In this document: in pieces, positions 9,717 through 17,249 of the stretch
Position numbering within the stretch: the stretch's first letter is position 1
Layout of the letters: the number at the start of each line of letters is the position of its first letter
Assembly: GCA_012842045.1 (NCBI GenBank)
Contig: DUTP01000002.1
Coordinates: forward strand, 1 to 35,600
Direction of reading: 5' to 3'
Origin: Candidatus Dojkabacteria bacterium
Lineage (GTDB): Bacteria; Patescibacteriota; Dojkabacteria; SC72
Length of the DNA stretch: 35,600 nt
Notes under the pieces: generated by a model
Databases searched by the model: none
The model's input: only the letters and a program-made list of their open reading frames with translations
Told to the model about the DNA's origin: nothing
Program-made: the position numbers and the translations under genes

Positions 9717-10286
9717 ATGAAAAAAGGAATACCAGCATGGGCAATTATCATAGGTGTTATTGTAATCCTAGGAGGTTTCTTCCTAAGAACACACAATAGA
9801 CTTGTGAAATCTAATGAAGAAGTAGATAACCAATGGGCACAGGTTGAAAGTCAATATCAAAGAAGATTTGACTTAATTCCTAACTTGGTAGAATCTGTTA
9901 AAGGAGCTATGTCTCAAGAAACAGAGGTATTTACTAACATAGCAGAAGCAAGAACAAGATACTCTTCAGCAAAAACAACCAGTGAGAGAGCAGAAGCAGC
10001 TACAGCAGTCGAAGGTGCACTATCTCGACTACTTGTTGTAATAGAGAACTATCCTGAACTAAGATCTCTAGATACAGTTAAAACATTAATGTCTCAATTA
10101 GAAGGTACAGAGAATCGAATTGCTGTTGAAAGACAGAGATATAATGATCAGGTAAAGGAATTTAATGCAGATATGAAAACAATCCCAACTAAGTGGATTG
10201 CATCTATGTTCGGATTTGAAGAGAAAGCATATTTTGAATCAGAAGAAGGTTCAGAAGTTGCTCCTAAGGTTGATTTGACAAAGTAA
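9717..10286 (+). CDS. lemA: LemA family protein
   Basis: 189 residues with one N-terminal transmembrane helix (about 7-23) and a cytoplasm-free helical bundle. Diagnostic LemA features are NRLVKSNEEVDNQWAQVE, QYQRRFDLIPNLVESVKG, and NRIAVERQRYNDQVKEFN. LemA proteins are membrane anchored with the bundle outside the membrane; their molecular function is not established. It is commonly paired with TPM proteins, as here (12-base gap to the next gene). The start ATG directly follows AAATTAAT, a leader motif seen at several genes in this window. Confidence 0.93.
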   Translation: MKKGIPAWAIIIGVIVILGGFFLRTHNRLVKSNEEVDNQWAQVESQYQRRFDLIPNLVESVKGAMSQETEVFTNIAEARTRYSSAKTTSERAEAATAVEGALSRLLVVIENYPELRSLDTVKTLMSQLEGTENRIAVERQRYNDQVKEFNADMKTIPTKWIASMFGFEEKAYFESEEGSEVAPKVDLTK

Positions 10287-10298
10287 ACAATCTTTTAA

Positions 10299-11033
10299 AT
10301 GAAAATTAAAAATGTTGTAATATCTTTAATACTTCTTTTGTTGTTTGCAACACCTGTTGTTGCTTACTACAAATTAGGTACTCCTGAAAAATATGTTAAT
10401 GACTATACTAATACCTTAACATATGAACAAAAGAGAGCACTGGGAAGTAAGATTTCAGATTTTGAACAGGAGAGTACAAATGAGATAGCTGTTGTCATTA
10501 TTGATTCTCTCGAAGGTGATTATATTGAGAATTTTGCAGTAAAACTTTTTGAGGATTGGGGGATAGGGAAAAAGGGTAGAAATAATGGAGTTTTAATACT
10601 CGTTGCAATGAAAGAGAGACAGATGAGGATAGAGGTGGGATATGGATTAGAAGGAGCACTTACGGATGCTGAGGCTAGTTGGGTAATTGAGAATGTAATG
10701 GTTCCTAATTTTAGGGAAGACAAATATTACGAAGGTGTTGATGGGAGTGTTGATAAGATTATTGCGATAACTAAAGGGGAATTTGAAGTACCGGAGGATG
10801 ATAGTATGATCTCATTTGTTATCTTTCTTTTCATAGTTGCCATTGTTGTTGGAATAGCTGTCGCTGTAAGAATTCTGAGAAAAAAGTATCCTAACTGGAA
10901 AGGTTGGCATATTGGACCAGAAGACTTTACATCTTCTTCATCTAGTGATTATGGAGGTGGTAGTTCTGGTGATAGCTTTGGAGGTTTTGGTGGAGGTAGT
11001 TCAGGAGGGGGAGGTTCGAGTGGTAGTTGGTAA
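10299..11033 (+). CDS. TPM-domain protein (YgcG/Psb32 family), Gly/Ser-rich tail
   Basis: 244 residues: an N-terminal signal peptide (about 5-22, ending VVAYY), a TPM domain (about 30-160) with VNDYTNTLTYEQ, EIAVVIIDSLEGD, WGIGKKGRNNGVLILVAM and VGYGLEGALTDAEA, then a transmembrane helix (about 171-192) and a low-complexity C-terminus rich in Gly and Ser that ends in SGSW. This is the usual layout of bacterial TPM proteins adjacent to LemA. The domain has been linked to phosphatase activity and photosystem repair in plants; the bacterial role is unknown. Its 3' end overlaps the next gene by 14 bases. Confidence 0.9.
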   Translation: MKIKNVVISLILLLLFATPVVAYYKLGTPEKYVNDYTNTLTYEQKRALGSKISDFEQESTNEIAVVIIDSLEGDYIENFAVKLFEDWGIGKKGRNNGVLILVAMKERQMRIEVGYGLEGALTDAEASWVIENVMVPNFREDKYYEGVDGSVDKIIAITKGEFEVPEDDSMISFVIFLFIVAIVVGIAVAVRILRKKYPNWKGWHIGPEDFTSSSSSDYGGGSSGDSFGGFGGGSSGGGGSSGSW

Positions 11034-11637
11034 GTTTAAAGGAGATATTCTTAAACGAGATTTCTATCTTCAAAATATATTTGTTGTGCTTAGAGATACA
11101 TTAGGTAAAGTCTTAATCCGTCAAGAAGGAAATATTATTACAGGAGGGCGAATTGTAGAAGTAGAGGCATATCCGGGAGGAGAAGATAAAGGATCACATA
11201 CATACCTTAACAAGAGAACACCTAGAACAGAAGTTCAATTTGGAATAGGTGGACATGCATATATCTATACTGTTCATACACATCATCTTTTGAATGTTGT
11301 TATTGGTAAAAAAGGTATGCCTGGTGCTATTTTAATACGGGCAGTAGAACCAATGTATGGTATAGATGTTATGAAAGCGAGAAGAGGTATGGAAGATTTA
11401 AAATCTCTTACAAATGGTCCTGGTAAATTTACACAAGCTATGAATATTACAAAATTATTGAATGGTATTGATTTTTGTAGTAAGGATTCTGAATTGTTTT
11501 TAATAGATGATGGTTTTAAGGTTGAGGAAAAGAATATTGTTAAAACAACTAGAATAGGTATTGATTATGCAGAAGAATTTAGAGATGTACCTTGGAGATG
11601 GTATTTGGAAGGTAATATGTTTGTTAGTAGGGTGTAG
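11020..11637 (+). CDS. DNA-3-methyladenine glycosylase, AAG/MPG family
   Basis: Base-excision repair glycosylase that removes alkylated purines. Starting from the GTG at 11020, which overlaps the TPM stop by 14 bases, gives 205 residues, the normal bacterial size; the upstream part of the track ORF is a frame-shifted Gly/Ser tail. GGRIVEVEAYPGGEDKGSH contains the catalytic Glu (E49, human E125), Y51 (Y127) and H60 (H136). RTPRTEVQF, ILIRAVEP and LTNGPGKFTQAMNI are also typical. The position of the DNA-intercalating Tyr (human Y162) reads His, followed by Thr instead of Gly (IYTVHTHH). Coupling to the LemA/TPM genes looks positional only. Confidence 0.9.
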   Translation: MVVGKFKGDILKRDFYLQNIFVVLRDTLGKVLIRQEGNIITGGRIVEVEAYPGGEDKGSHTYLNKRTPRTEVQFGIGGHAYIYTVHTHHLLNVVIGKKGMPGAILIRAVEPMYGIDVMKARRGMEDLKSLTNGPGKFTQAMNITKLLNGIDFCSKDSELFLIDDGFKVEEKNIVKTTRIGIDYAEEFRDVPWRWYLEGNMFVSRV

Positions 11638-11664
11638 TAGTTCATAAAAATAGAGTTTTGTGTG

Positions 11665-11670
11665 TATAAT
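11665..11670 (+). promoter_or_regulatory. Extended -10 box for the transglutaminase-like gene
   Basis: TGTGTATAAT lies 51 bases before the ATG at 11722. The predicted leader of about 45 bases contains TTAAATTAATA and no Shine-Dalgarno. Confidence 0.45.
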
Positions 11671-11721
11671 ATAGTTGTGGTAGATGTGAGTGTATCGTTA
11701 AATTAATATATTTGTTATTTT

Positions 11722-12585
11722 ATGCCAGAAGGAGAGAGTTCAGAAAGTGATTTAAAGATACAATTACCAGCAGATTATAGAAGTAGCCCACGAATTACTG
11801 CAATATATGGTGTAAATCAAGGGAGGACACAAGAAGTAGAAGATGCAATTCTTAAAGGTGTAGATGATAGTATTGATGCTTTTACAGGAGTACCTGATGT
11901 TAATGGACTAGTAGAAGTACCAGTTATTAGTAAAGAACAAGTGATTAGTTTAAGAGAGAAGATAGTAAATATTGATAAAGACTTTGGAACTCTAATAAGT
12001 GGGAGTAATCTATCTGCAAATGAATTACAATTAGCAAAAGTAATGTATATATATAATCATATTCTTAATACAGTAAGCTATGCTGATGTCGAATTTACTA
12101 ATGATGGTCATGTCTCTGGTTTGGATGCACTAAATCGTGGATATTCCACTGCTTCAGCATATTCAGCATTAGTAAAAAATGAATCTGTATGTAGGGGAAT
12201 AAGTGAAGCTATCTATCTGTTGTGTAAATATATGGAAGTAAATGCTGAAATATGGCCAGTAGAAAGACCACCACATGCGTTTAATAGAGTGAATATAGGA
12301 GGTGTTTGGTATAAATTAGATGCTACATATGAAATAGGTATTACTCCTGGTGCAAAAAAAGATAGATGGTCTTCAAACTATTTCCTAAGAGCATGGGGTA
12401 ATACTTCTACAGATTATCCAAGAGAACAAATTGCTTCTATGAAAAATTTTCTTGCAGGTAAAGGACTTCGTTTTGAAGGATATCCAGAGAAACCTAAGAT
12501 TCAAATTAAACCACCTAAGATTGATATTAGAGGTAGGAGCGATAAACGACCTAGGATTGAAGTTAGAACTAGAAGTGATACATAG
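11722..12585 (+). CDS. Transglutaminase-like (papain-fold) protein, cytoplasmic
   Basis: 287 residues. The transglutaminase-core triad is visible: C157 in ESVCRGISEAIYLLC, H185 in PPHAFNRV and D200 in WYKLDATYE. In bacteria these domains are usually peptidases or amidases rather than true transglutaminases. Unlike most such proteins there is no signal peptide or membrane anchor. The last 35 residues form three imperfect repeats of a basic beta-strand-like unit (PKIQIK, PKIDIRGRSDK, PRIEVRTRSDT), which could bind nucleic acid or an acidic partner. The gene has its own -10 box and is followed by a gap with only a small antisense ORF. Its biological target is unknown. Confidence 0.8.
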   Translation: MPEGESSESDLKIQLPADYRSSPRITAIYGVNQGRTQEVEDAILKGVDDSIDAFTGVPDVNGLVEVPVISKEQVISLREKIVNIDKDFGTLISGSNLSANELQLAKVMYIYNHILNTVSYADVEFTNDGHVSGLDALNRGYSTASAYSALVKNESVCRGISEAIYLLCKYMEVNAEIWPVERPPHAFNRVNIGGVWYKLDATYEIGITPGAKKDRWSSNYFLRAWGNTSTDYPREQIASMKNFLAGKGLRFEGYPEKPKIQIKPPKIDIRGRSDKRPRIEVRTRSDT

Positions 12586-12637
12586 TGAGGTTGAAGAATT
12601 TGTGAATAGGGTGAACAAAAGTAAAAAGTATCTTCTA

Positions 12638-12769
12638 CTATGAACATTTTGAATCTCCATATCTCATTTGTAGAAGTATTTTTTGTGCATCTATTTTAGA
12701 AGTCTTAGGAGTTTCAGGAAGTATTAACTTTTTCCAATCTTTAATTGTTTTCTTTTGTTCTTTGGTCAT
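12638..12769 (-). CDS. Small ORF, 43 aa, unknown function
   Basis: Too short for the ORF track. On the minus strand an ATG at 12769 opens a 43-residue frame, MTKEQKKTIKDWKKLILP continuing to ILLQMRYGDSKCS and TAG. It has a protein-like composition (charged N-terminal helix, Pro break, second helix) and fills about half of a 297-base gap that is otherwise empty. The C-terminal part vaguely recalls the C-terminal helix of small antitoxins, but I cannot assign a family. It is divergent from the HGS-motif gene, with 113 bases between the starts. It may also be a gene remnant. Confidence 0.4.
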   Translation of the reverse strand: MTKEQKKTIKDWKKLILPETPKTSKIDAQKILLQMRYGDSKCS

Positions 12770-12871
12770 GTCAGAGTATTACATAAAAACATTGAAGGTT
12801 CAAACATAGTTAATAATTTTATATTCTCTAGGGTTATGTTAAGATATGAGCTATGAATAAATAAGAAGTAG

Positions 12872-12877
12872 TATAAT
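12872..12877 (+). promoter_or_regulatory. -10 box giving a leaderless start for the HGS-motif gene
   Basis: TAGTATAAT ends five bases (acatt) before the ATG at 12883; transcription would start at the start codon. No -35 is visible. Confidence 0.6.
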
Positions 12878-12882
12878 ACATT

Positions 12883-13371
12883 ATGGAATTAGAGAAAGTA
12901 GATACATTAGAAAAAAATTTAACAAAAATCTTAGAATATCAAGAAGAGGGTTATCTATTCCATGGTTCTCGTATGAATAATATTGAAATGTTAGAACCAC
13001 AAAGATCTTACGATGTTGATTCTACAAATACATTCAATAATGATACAGCTGTATTTGCAAGTGCAAATCCTCAATCTTGTATTTTTGCCCTGTTAGATAG
13101 AGAAAAAATGCCAGAAGAAATGCAAAAAGGTACTGTGATAGTTCGTAATCGAGGTAATTCTTTATTAGCAGAAATACCTTCAAGGTGGAAGGTATATATA
13201 GAAAATAATGTAGGAACATTGTATGTAATTCCTCCAGATGGTTTTATAACAGAAGAAGGTGGGTCTTGGCAATATAAAAACAGAAAACCAGTTGTTCCAG
13301 TAGATAAGATATCTGTAAGTTTTGAACATTTTTTAAGATTGGGTGGAAAAGTTATTTGGACAGAGGAGTAA
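12883..13371 (+). CDS. HGS-motif protein, possible ADP-ribosyltransferase-like fold
   Basis: 162 residues, no signal or membrane segment. The pattern GYLFHGSRMNNIEMLEP (H27), then DTAVFASANPQSCIFALL and a C-terminal RKPVVPVDKISV resembles a family of uncharacterised small proteins I recall from CPR genomes and phages. The spaced HGS plus the VFA-(T/S) strand also recall the first two core elements of ADP-ribosyltransferase-like folds (His, then Tyr/Phe). The third catalytic Glu cannot be placed, so an enzymatic role is only a possibility. The gene appears to be a single transcription unit with a leaderless promoter and is divergent from the 43-aa ORF. Confidence 0.55.
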   Translation: MELEKVDTLEKNLTKILEYQEEGYLFHGSRMNNIEMLEPQRSYDVDSTNTFNNDTAVFASANPQSCIFALLDREKMPEEMQKGTVIVRNRGNSLLAEIPSRWKVYIENNVGTLYVIPPDGFITEEGGSWQYKNRKPVVPVDKISVSFEHFLRLGGKVIWTEE

Positions 13372-13454
13372 ATCTAATTATTTCTTACTTCAAATATCTC
13401 TTGGTTGTACTCTTCTAAAAATATCACACCCTATATGATTTCATTACTAATTTA

Positions 13455-13488
13455 CAATTAATGTTCTAATTGTATACTTAAAAGTATA
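13455..13488. promoter_or_regulatory. Two abutting palindromes upstream of the CPBP gene
   Basis: CAATTA-N6-TAATTG (13455-13472) directly abuts TATACTT-AA-AAGTATA (13473-13488). Both inverted repeats are perfect. They lie about 30-60 bases upstream of the -10 box at 13517, where an operator would sit; neither has a T tract, so termination is less likely. Confidence 0.45.
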
Positions 13489-13516
13489 AAAAGATACTGT
13501 ATGAAGAATTCTTTAG

Positions 13517-13522
13517 TATAAT
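13517..13522 (+). promoter_or_regulatory. Extended -10 box for the CPBP protease gene
   Basis: TAGTATAAT ends 12 bases before the ATG at 13535, giving a predicted 5' leader of only 5-6 bases. Confidence 0.5.
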
Positions 13523-13534
13523 TATCGAAGATAT

Positions 13535-14146
13535 ATGTTACATAAAAACAATGTTAAAAAGAAAGATATAATAAGATTTATAATAATCCTATTAACCTAC
13601 ATCCTTACACCTATTCTCATACTTTTAAACCCACTATTTTTCAAATATAAATTTCTGTTTTTAGTAATAATAGGAATTTTAATATATCTTACCTTTAGAC
13701 TAACAGGAGTAACAAATGCAGAATTAGGAATAACAAAGAATAAATGGAAAGAATCTATAAAAGATATTATACCTTTTACTTTGCTGCTGATTGTAATAAC
13801 AATAGTACTAAGAACATTCGGTTTCCAAAGATTTAATCCTACAGAAACAATATACTTCTATCTCTTCTACCTCTTCATATCTTCTCCTGTACAAGAATTT
13901 TTGTATAGAAGTGTTTTTAAATATTTTGAGACAAAGAAACTCTTCTCTCCTGTAGTAGCTTTAATACTATCTTCTGTACTCTATTCATTTGTTCATATTA
14001 TTTACAAAGATATCTTTCTTTTACTAATTACTTTGGTTATTGGAATCATATGGTATACAGTATATGGAAAGACAAAGAATTTGTTAGGAGTTAGTATTAG
14101 TCATGCAGTACTAGGAATTTTAACAATAGCGTTGGGGATAATATAG
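13535..14146 (+). CDS. CPBP-family (CAAX-like) intramembrane glutamic protease
   Basis: 203 residues with about six to seven hydrophobic helices. The family's three motifs are present: SSPVQEFLYRS (E121, R125; the usual EExxxR reads QExxxR), LYSFVHII (H154) and ISHAVLG (H190). Related bacterial CPBP proteins process membrane peptides, protect against self-made bacteriocins or act in signalling. The Q for the first Glu occurs in some family members, but the first Glu is often considered important, so activity is uncertain. Upstream palindromes suggest regulated expression; the downstream methyltransferase has its own promoter. Confidence 0.8.
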   Translation: MLHKNNVKKKDIIRFIIILLTYILTPILILLNPLFFKYKFLFLVIIGILIYLTFRLTGVTNAELGITKNKWKESIKDIIPFTLLLIVITIVLRTFGFQRFNPTETIYFYLFYLFISSPVQEFLYRSVFKYFETKKLFSPVVALILSSVLYSFVHIIYKDIFLLLITLVIGIIWYTVYGKTKNLLGVSISHAVLGILTIALGII

Positions 14147-14158
14147 GTGTAAAAATAG

Positions 14159-14164
14159 TATAAT
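14159..14164 (+). promoter_or_regulatory. -10 box giving a leaderless start for the methyltransferase gene
   Basis: TAGTATAAT ends five bases (acact) before the ATG at 14170. Layout and flanking bases are nearly identical to the box at 12872. Confidence 0.6.
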
Positions 14165-14169
14165 ACACT

Positions 14170-14784
14170 ATGACAAAACAGGATACTACAACTCAAACAA
14201 TTGCATATTATGATAACAATGCTAGATTATGGACATCTTCTCACGGAGGATATGAAAAAGAATCTTGGTGGAAAGATCAAATGGAAATATTTCATAAATA
14301 TCTCCCAAAAGGTAGAGTTTTAGAGATAGGTGCTGGTGCAGGTAAGGATGCAGAATCCCTCATAAATCTAGGTTATGACTATGTAGGAACTGATGCATCT
14401 AAAGAACTTCTTAAAATAGCAAAGGAAAGAAATCCTAATGCTGTTTTTCTTAACAAACCAGTACAAGAACTCGATTTAACTCTTGGTAAATTTGACGGAT
14501 TCTGGGCTGCTGCTGTACTGTTGCATATTCCTAAAGATGAAATGGTCGATGCATTAAAATGTATATCATTAGTACTTAAAGATGGAGGCATTGGCTTTAT
14601 AACCCTGAAAGAAGGGATAGGTGAGAAAGTCGATGAAAAAACAGGAAGACACTATTCGTATTTCCAAAAGGAAGAATTTGAAGATTTACTAAATCTAGTA
14701 AATTTTGAAGTTTTAGAAGGGGATATAATAGATAGGGAGGGAGAGAAATGGTTAATATTTCATATTAAAAAGGTTTCTAAATGA
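14170..14784 (+). CDS. Class I SAM-dependent methyltransferase
   Basis: 204 residues. Motif I is VLEIGAGAGKDAESL (50-64), the acidic end of strand 2 is YVGTDASKELLKIAK, and FDGFWAAAVLLHIPKDEM resembles motif IV of small-molecule and quinone-type methyltransferases. The substrate cannot be deduced. Its stop is TGA, the only TGA stop among the genes in this window, and it overlaps the trmD start as ATGA, so translation of trmD is probably coupled to it. Confidence 0.85.
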   Translation: MTKQDTTTQTIAYYDNNARLWTSSHGGYEKESWWKDQMEIFHKYLPKGRVLEIGAGAGKDAESLINLGYDYVGTDASKELLKIAKERNPNAVFLNKPVQELDLTLGKFDGFWAAAVLLHIPKDEMVDALKCISLVLKDGGIGFITLKEGIGEKVDEKTGRHYSYFQKEEFEDLLNLVNFEVLEGDIIDREGEKWLIFHIKKVSK

Positions 14785-15428
14785 CAAAATTTGACATAAT
14801 AACAATATTTCCTAAAACAATAGAAGAATATATAAATACAGGAATAATAAGAATAGCAAGAGAAAAAGGTCTTGTTGAAATTAATGTTCATGATCTAAGG
14901 AAATGGACAACTGATAAACACAAAACAGTAGATGACACACCGTATGGAGGAGGTCCAGGAATGATAATGAAGATAGAACCAATATACAATGCAATAAAGG
15001 AATTAAAAAAGAAAAATACTTTAGTTGCAATTACAACACCAAAAGGGGAACAACTAAAACAGAAGAAACTAGTAGAATTCTCTAAAGAAAAAGACTTACA
15101 CATGATAATCCTTTGTGGAAGATATGAAGGTTTTGATCAGAGAATACATGACTATTTAGTAAACTATGAATTCTCAGTAGGAGAGTATGTGCTTTCTGGA
15201 GGAGAACTTCCTGCTCTAGTATTAATAGATGGGATTACTAGGTTAATACCAGGAGTGTTAGGCAATGAATTATCCTTAGAAGAAGAGACTTTCAATGACA
15301 ATTCTCTAGAGTATCCTCAATATACAAAACCAGAAGATTTTAATGGTTGGAAAGTTCCTGATGTTCTTTTGTCTGGTAATCATAAGGAAATAGAGGAGTA
15401 CCGAAAAACGAACAAGAAAATGGTATAA
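14781..15428 (+). CDS. trmD: tRNA (guanine-N1)-methyltransferase
   Basis: Methylates G37 in tRNAs reading CNN codons, using a SPOUT trefoil knot that binds SAM. 215 residues with PYGGGPGMIMKIEPI (54-68), LCGRYEGFDQRIHDY (111-125), the knot FSVGEYVLSGGELPALVLID (131-150), R154 in TRLIPGVLGNE, and EYPQYTKPEDFNGWKVPDVLLSGNH. Numbering coincides with E. coli in this part: R154 is kept, but the catalytic base D169 is Glu (EEETF instead of EDSF). The C-terminus is shorter than in E. coli (255 aa). The start overlaps the methyltransferase by 4 bases. Confidence 0.96.
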   Translation: MTKFDIITIFPKTIEEYINTGIIRIAREKGLVEINVHDLRKWTTDKHKTVDDTPYGGGPGMIMKIEPIYNAIKELKKKNTLVAITTPKGEQLKQKKLVEFSKEKDLHMIILCGRYEGFDQRIHDYLVNYEFSVGEYVLSGGELPALVLIDGITRLIPGVLGNELSLEEETFNDNSLEYPQYTKPEDFNGWKVPDVLLSGNHKEIEEYRKTNKKMV

Positions 15429-15429
15429 T
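15424..15429 (+). promoter_or_regulatory. Extended -10 box for the GreA paralogue, overlapping the trmD stop
   Basis: TGGTATAAT overlaps the trmD TAA codon. Transcription would start near 15436, giving a leader of about 45 bases that ends in AAATTAAT directly before the ATG. Confidence 0.5.
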
Positions 15430-15479
15430 ATCTATGCAGTTCCAATTTCTGTCCTTAATACATTTAAATTTAAATTAAT

Positions 15480-15944
15480 ATGGATATGAGCAATAAAATA
15501 TCAATAACTGCAGAGAAACTTCAATCTCTCAAAGAGCGATTGCAAGAGTTGATAAAAAAGAAGAAAGATTTAGGAGAACATTTAGAACAGGCAAGATTGC
15601 ATGATGTAAGTGAGGATACAGATTCTATCAATGCTGTTGTTACTGAGCTACAAAAAGTTGATCAGAAGATTGCAGAAACAAATGACACTTTATCAAATGC
15701 AGAGGTTCTTAAAAAGACCAAAGCTAGAAATAAAATAGAGGTTGGTTCTGAAGTTACAGTGAAGGTGAAAGGTAAGACTGTGAAATATACAATAGTTTCA
15801 GATGTTGAGGCCGATCCTCTTGAAAATAAGATTTCTGATATATCACCTGTTGGCAAATCTCTTTTGGGGAAGAAAAAAGGAGATAAGATAGATGTTAATG
15901 TTGGAGAGAAACCAGTGACTTACGAGATTGTGAAAATAGACTAA
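15480..15944 (+). CDS. GreA/GreB-family transcript cleavage factor paralogue
   Basis: 154 residues with the two-domain Gre layout. An N-terminal coiled coil (about 10-85) has the tip sequence HDVSEDTDS in place of GDLSENAEY, keeping the Asp and Glu that coordinate the cleavage Mg. The C-terminal FKBP-like domain has IEVGSEVTVKVKG, DVEADPLENKISDISPVGKSLLGKKKGD. The canonical greA is at 7641. This copy could be a competitor or modulator of GreA (compare Gfh1 or DksA-like roles) or a second active factor. A second in-frame ATG lies six bases downstream. The stop overlaps the convergent glyS stop by three bases. Confidence 0.87.
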   Translation: MDMSNKISITAEKLQSLKERLQELIKKKKDLGEHLEQARLHDVSEDTDSINAVVTELQKVDQKIAETNDTLSNAEVLKKTKARNKIEVGSEVTVKVKGKTVKYTIVSDVEADPLENKISDISPVGKSLLGKKKGDKIDVNVGEKPVTYEIVKID

Positions 15945-17236
15945 GAGATATATAGATTTAAATCTTCTATCTTTACTCTTTCTTGTTTCATAGTATCTCT
16001 GTCTCTTACTGTGACAGTATCATTTTCTAGTGTTTCGTAATCAATAGTAATACAGTATGGTGTACCGATTTCATCTTGATATCTATATCTCTTTCCAATA
16101 TTGCCTCTACCATCCCATACAACTTTATGAGAATCAGCTAGTAGATCAAATACTTCTCTAGCTTTCTTAACAATATCTTCCTTGTTTCCAACAAGTGGGA
16201 ATATTGCAGCTCTGTATGCAGCAATATCTTTGTGTATCTTTAGTACAGTCCTCATATTTCCTTCACCTAAATCTTCCTCCTCATATGCATCAAGAAGTAG
16301 GTAAAGAAATGTTCTAGTAACACCACCGGAGGTCTCTACAATGTTAGGAATATATTTTTCATTTGTAATTGGATCAGTATATGTTAAATCTGTTCCAGAG
16401 AACTTCATATGTTGAGTTAAATCATAATCACCTCTCCAATGAATTCCTTCATTCTCAGCCCATCCCCAAGGAGCTAAATATTCAATATCGTATGCATTTT
16501 TAGCATAGAAGGCTAACTTGTCTTTAGGATGTTGATAGAATCTAAGGTTTTCGTGTTTTCTGTAAAGTTCTTTGTAGAACTTCATTCTTTCTTCTTTCCA
16601 GTATTCAAAATATTTTCCCATATCATCAGGATGTACAAAGAACTGTAAATCCCACTGCTCAAACTCTCTTGATCTAAATGTAAATCTTCCAGGAGTAACC
16701 TCATTTCTAAAAGTCTTACCAATCTGTGCAATACCAAAAGGAATCTGTTGTCTTGTACTATCTACAACATTCTTAAAGTCCAAATATATATTCTGACATG
16801 CTTCACCTCTTAGATATGCTTTTACTTTAGAACCTTCAATCACACCAACTTCTGTAACAAAGAGAAGATTGTAGGTTCTAGGTTCAGTAAATTCTTTCTT
16901 ACCACAATTAGGGCATTTATCTTCAATGTCTTCTGGTCTGAATCTCTGGTGACAACCCTTACACTCTACAACCTCATCACCAAAATTATCTATATGTCCA
17001 GATGCTTCCCAAACCTTAGGATGTGTAATGATTGTTCCATCAATTCCAACTACATTCTCTCTTTTATCAACCATATTCTTCCACCAATACCTCTTAAGGT
17101 TGTTTAACATTTCAACACCAACAGGACCATAGTCATAGAAACCTCCTATACCACCATATATCTCTGAATTTGGATATATTATTCCTCTTCTCTTACAAAG
17201 GGCAACTATATTATCAAGTGTATTTTTGTTTTCCAT
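15941..17236 (-). CDS. glyS: Glycyl-tRNA synthetase, alpha2 (GlyQS) type
   Basis: Charges tRNA-Gly; class II enzyme of the single-chain dimeric kind. 431 residues. IYPNSEIYGGIGGFYDYGPVG is the characteristic N-terminus. CKGCHQRF and CPNCGKKEF form a Cys4 insertion. Motif 2 is FRNEVTPGRFTFRSREFEQWD, and GWAENEGIHWRGDYDL and NIVETSGGVTRTFLYLLLDAY are in the catalytic core. The start is set at the second ATG (17236) because a TATAAT box covers the first ATG (17245). The C-terminal anticodon-binding domain is of normal length. The 3' end is convergent with the GreA paralogue. Confidence 0.96.
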   Translation of the reverse strand: MENKNTLDNIVALCKRRGIIYPNSEIYGGIGGFYDYGPVGVEMLNNLKRYWWKNMVDKRENVVGIDGTIITHPKVWEASGHIDNFGDEVVECKGCHQRFRPEDIEDKCPNCGKKEFTEPRTYNLLFVTEVGVIEGSKVKAYLRGEACQNIYLDFKNVVDSTRQQIPFGIAQIGKTFRNEVTPGRFTFRSREFEQWDLQFFVHPDDMGKYFEYWKEERMKFYKELYRKHENLRFYQHPKDKLAFYAKNAYDIEYLAPWGWAENEGIHWRGDYDLTQHMKFSGTDLTYTDPITNEKYIPNIVETSGGVTRTFLYLLLDAYEEEDLGEGNMRTVLKIHKDIAAYRAAIFPLVGNKEDIVKKAREVFDLLADSHKVVWDGRGNIGKRYRYQDEIGTPYCITIDYETLENDTVTVRDRDTMKQERVKIEDLNLYIS

Positions 17237-17243
17237 GAGTACC

Positions 17244-17249
17244 ATTATA
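17244..17249 (-). promoter_or_regulatory. -10 box for glyS (near-leaderless)
   Basis: On the minus strand TATATAATG contains TATAAT seven bases before the ATG at 17236. The box overlaps the alternative upstream ATG and so argues against it. Confidence 0.5.

Noticed and set aside
12385-12660. 91-aa minus-strand and 63-aa plus-strand ORFs around 12385-12660
   Set aside because: They are shadows of the transglutaminase-like gene's 3' end; the better candidate in the gap is the 43-aa frame at 12638-12769.
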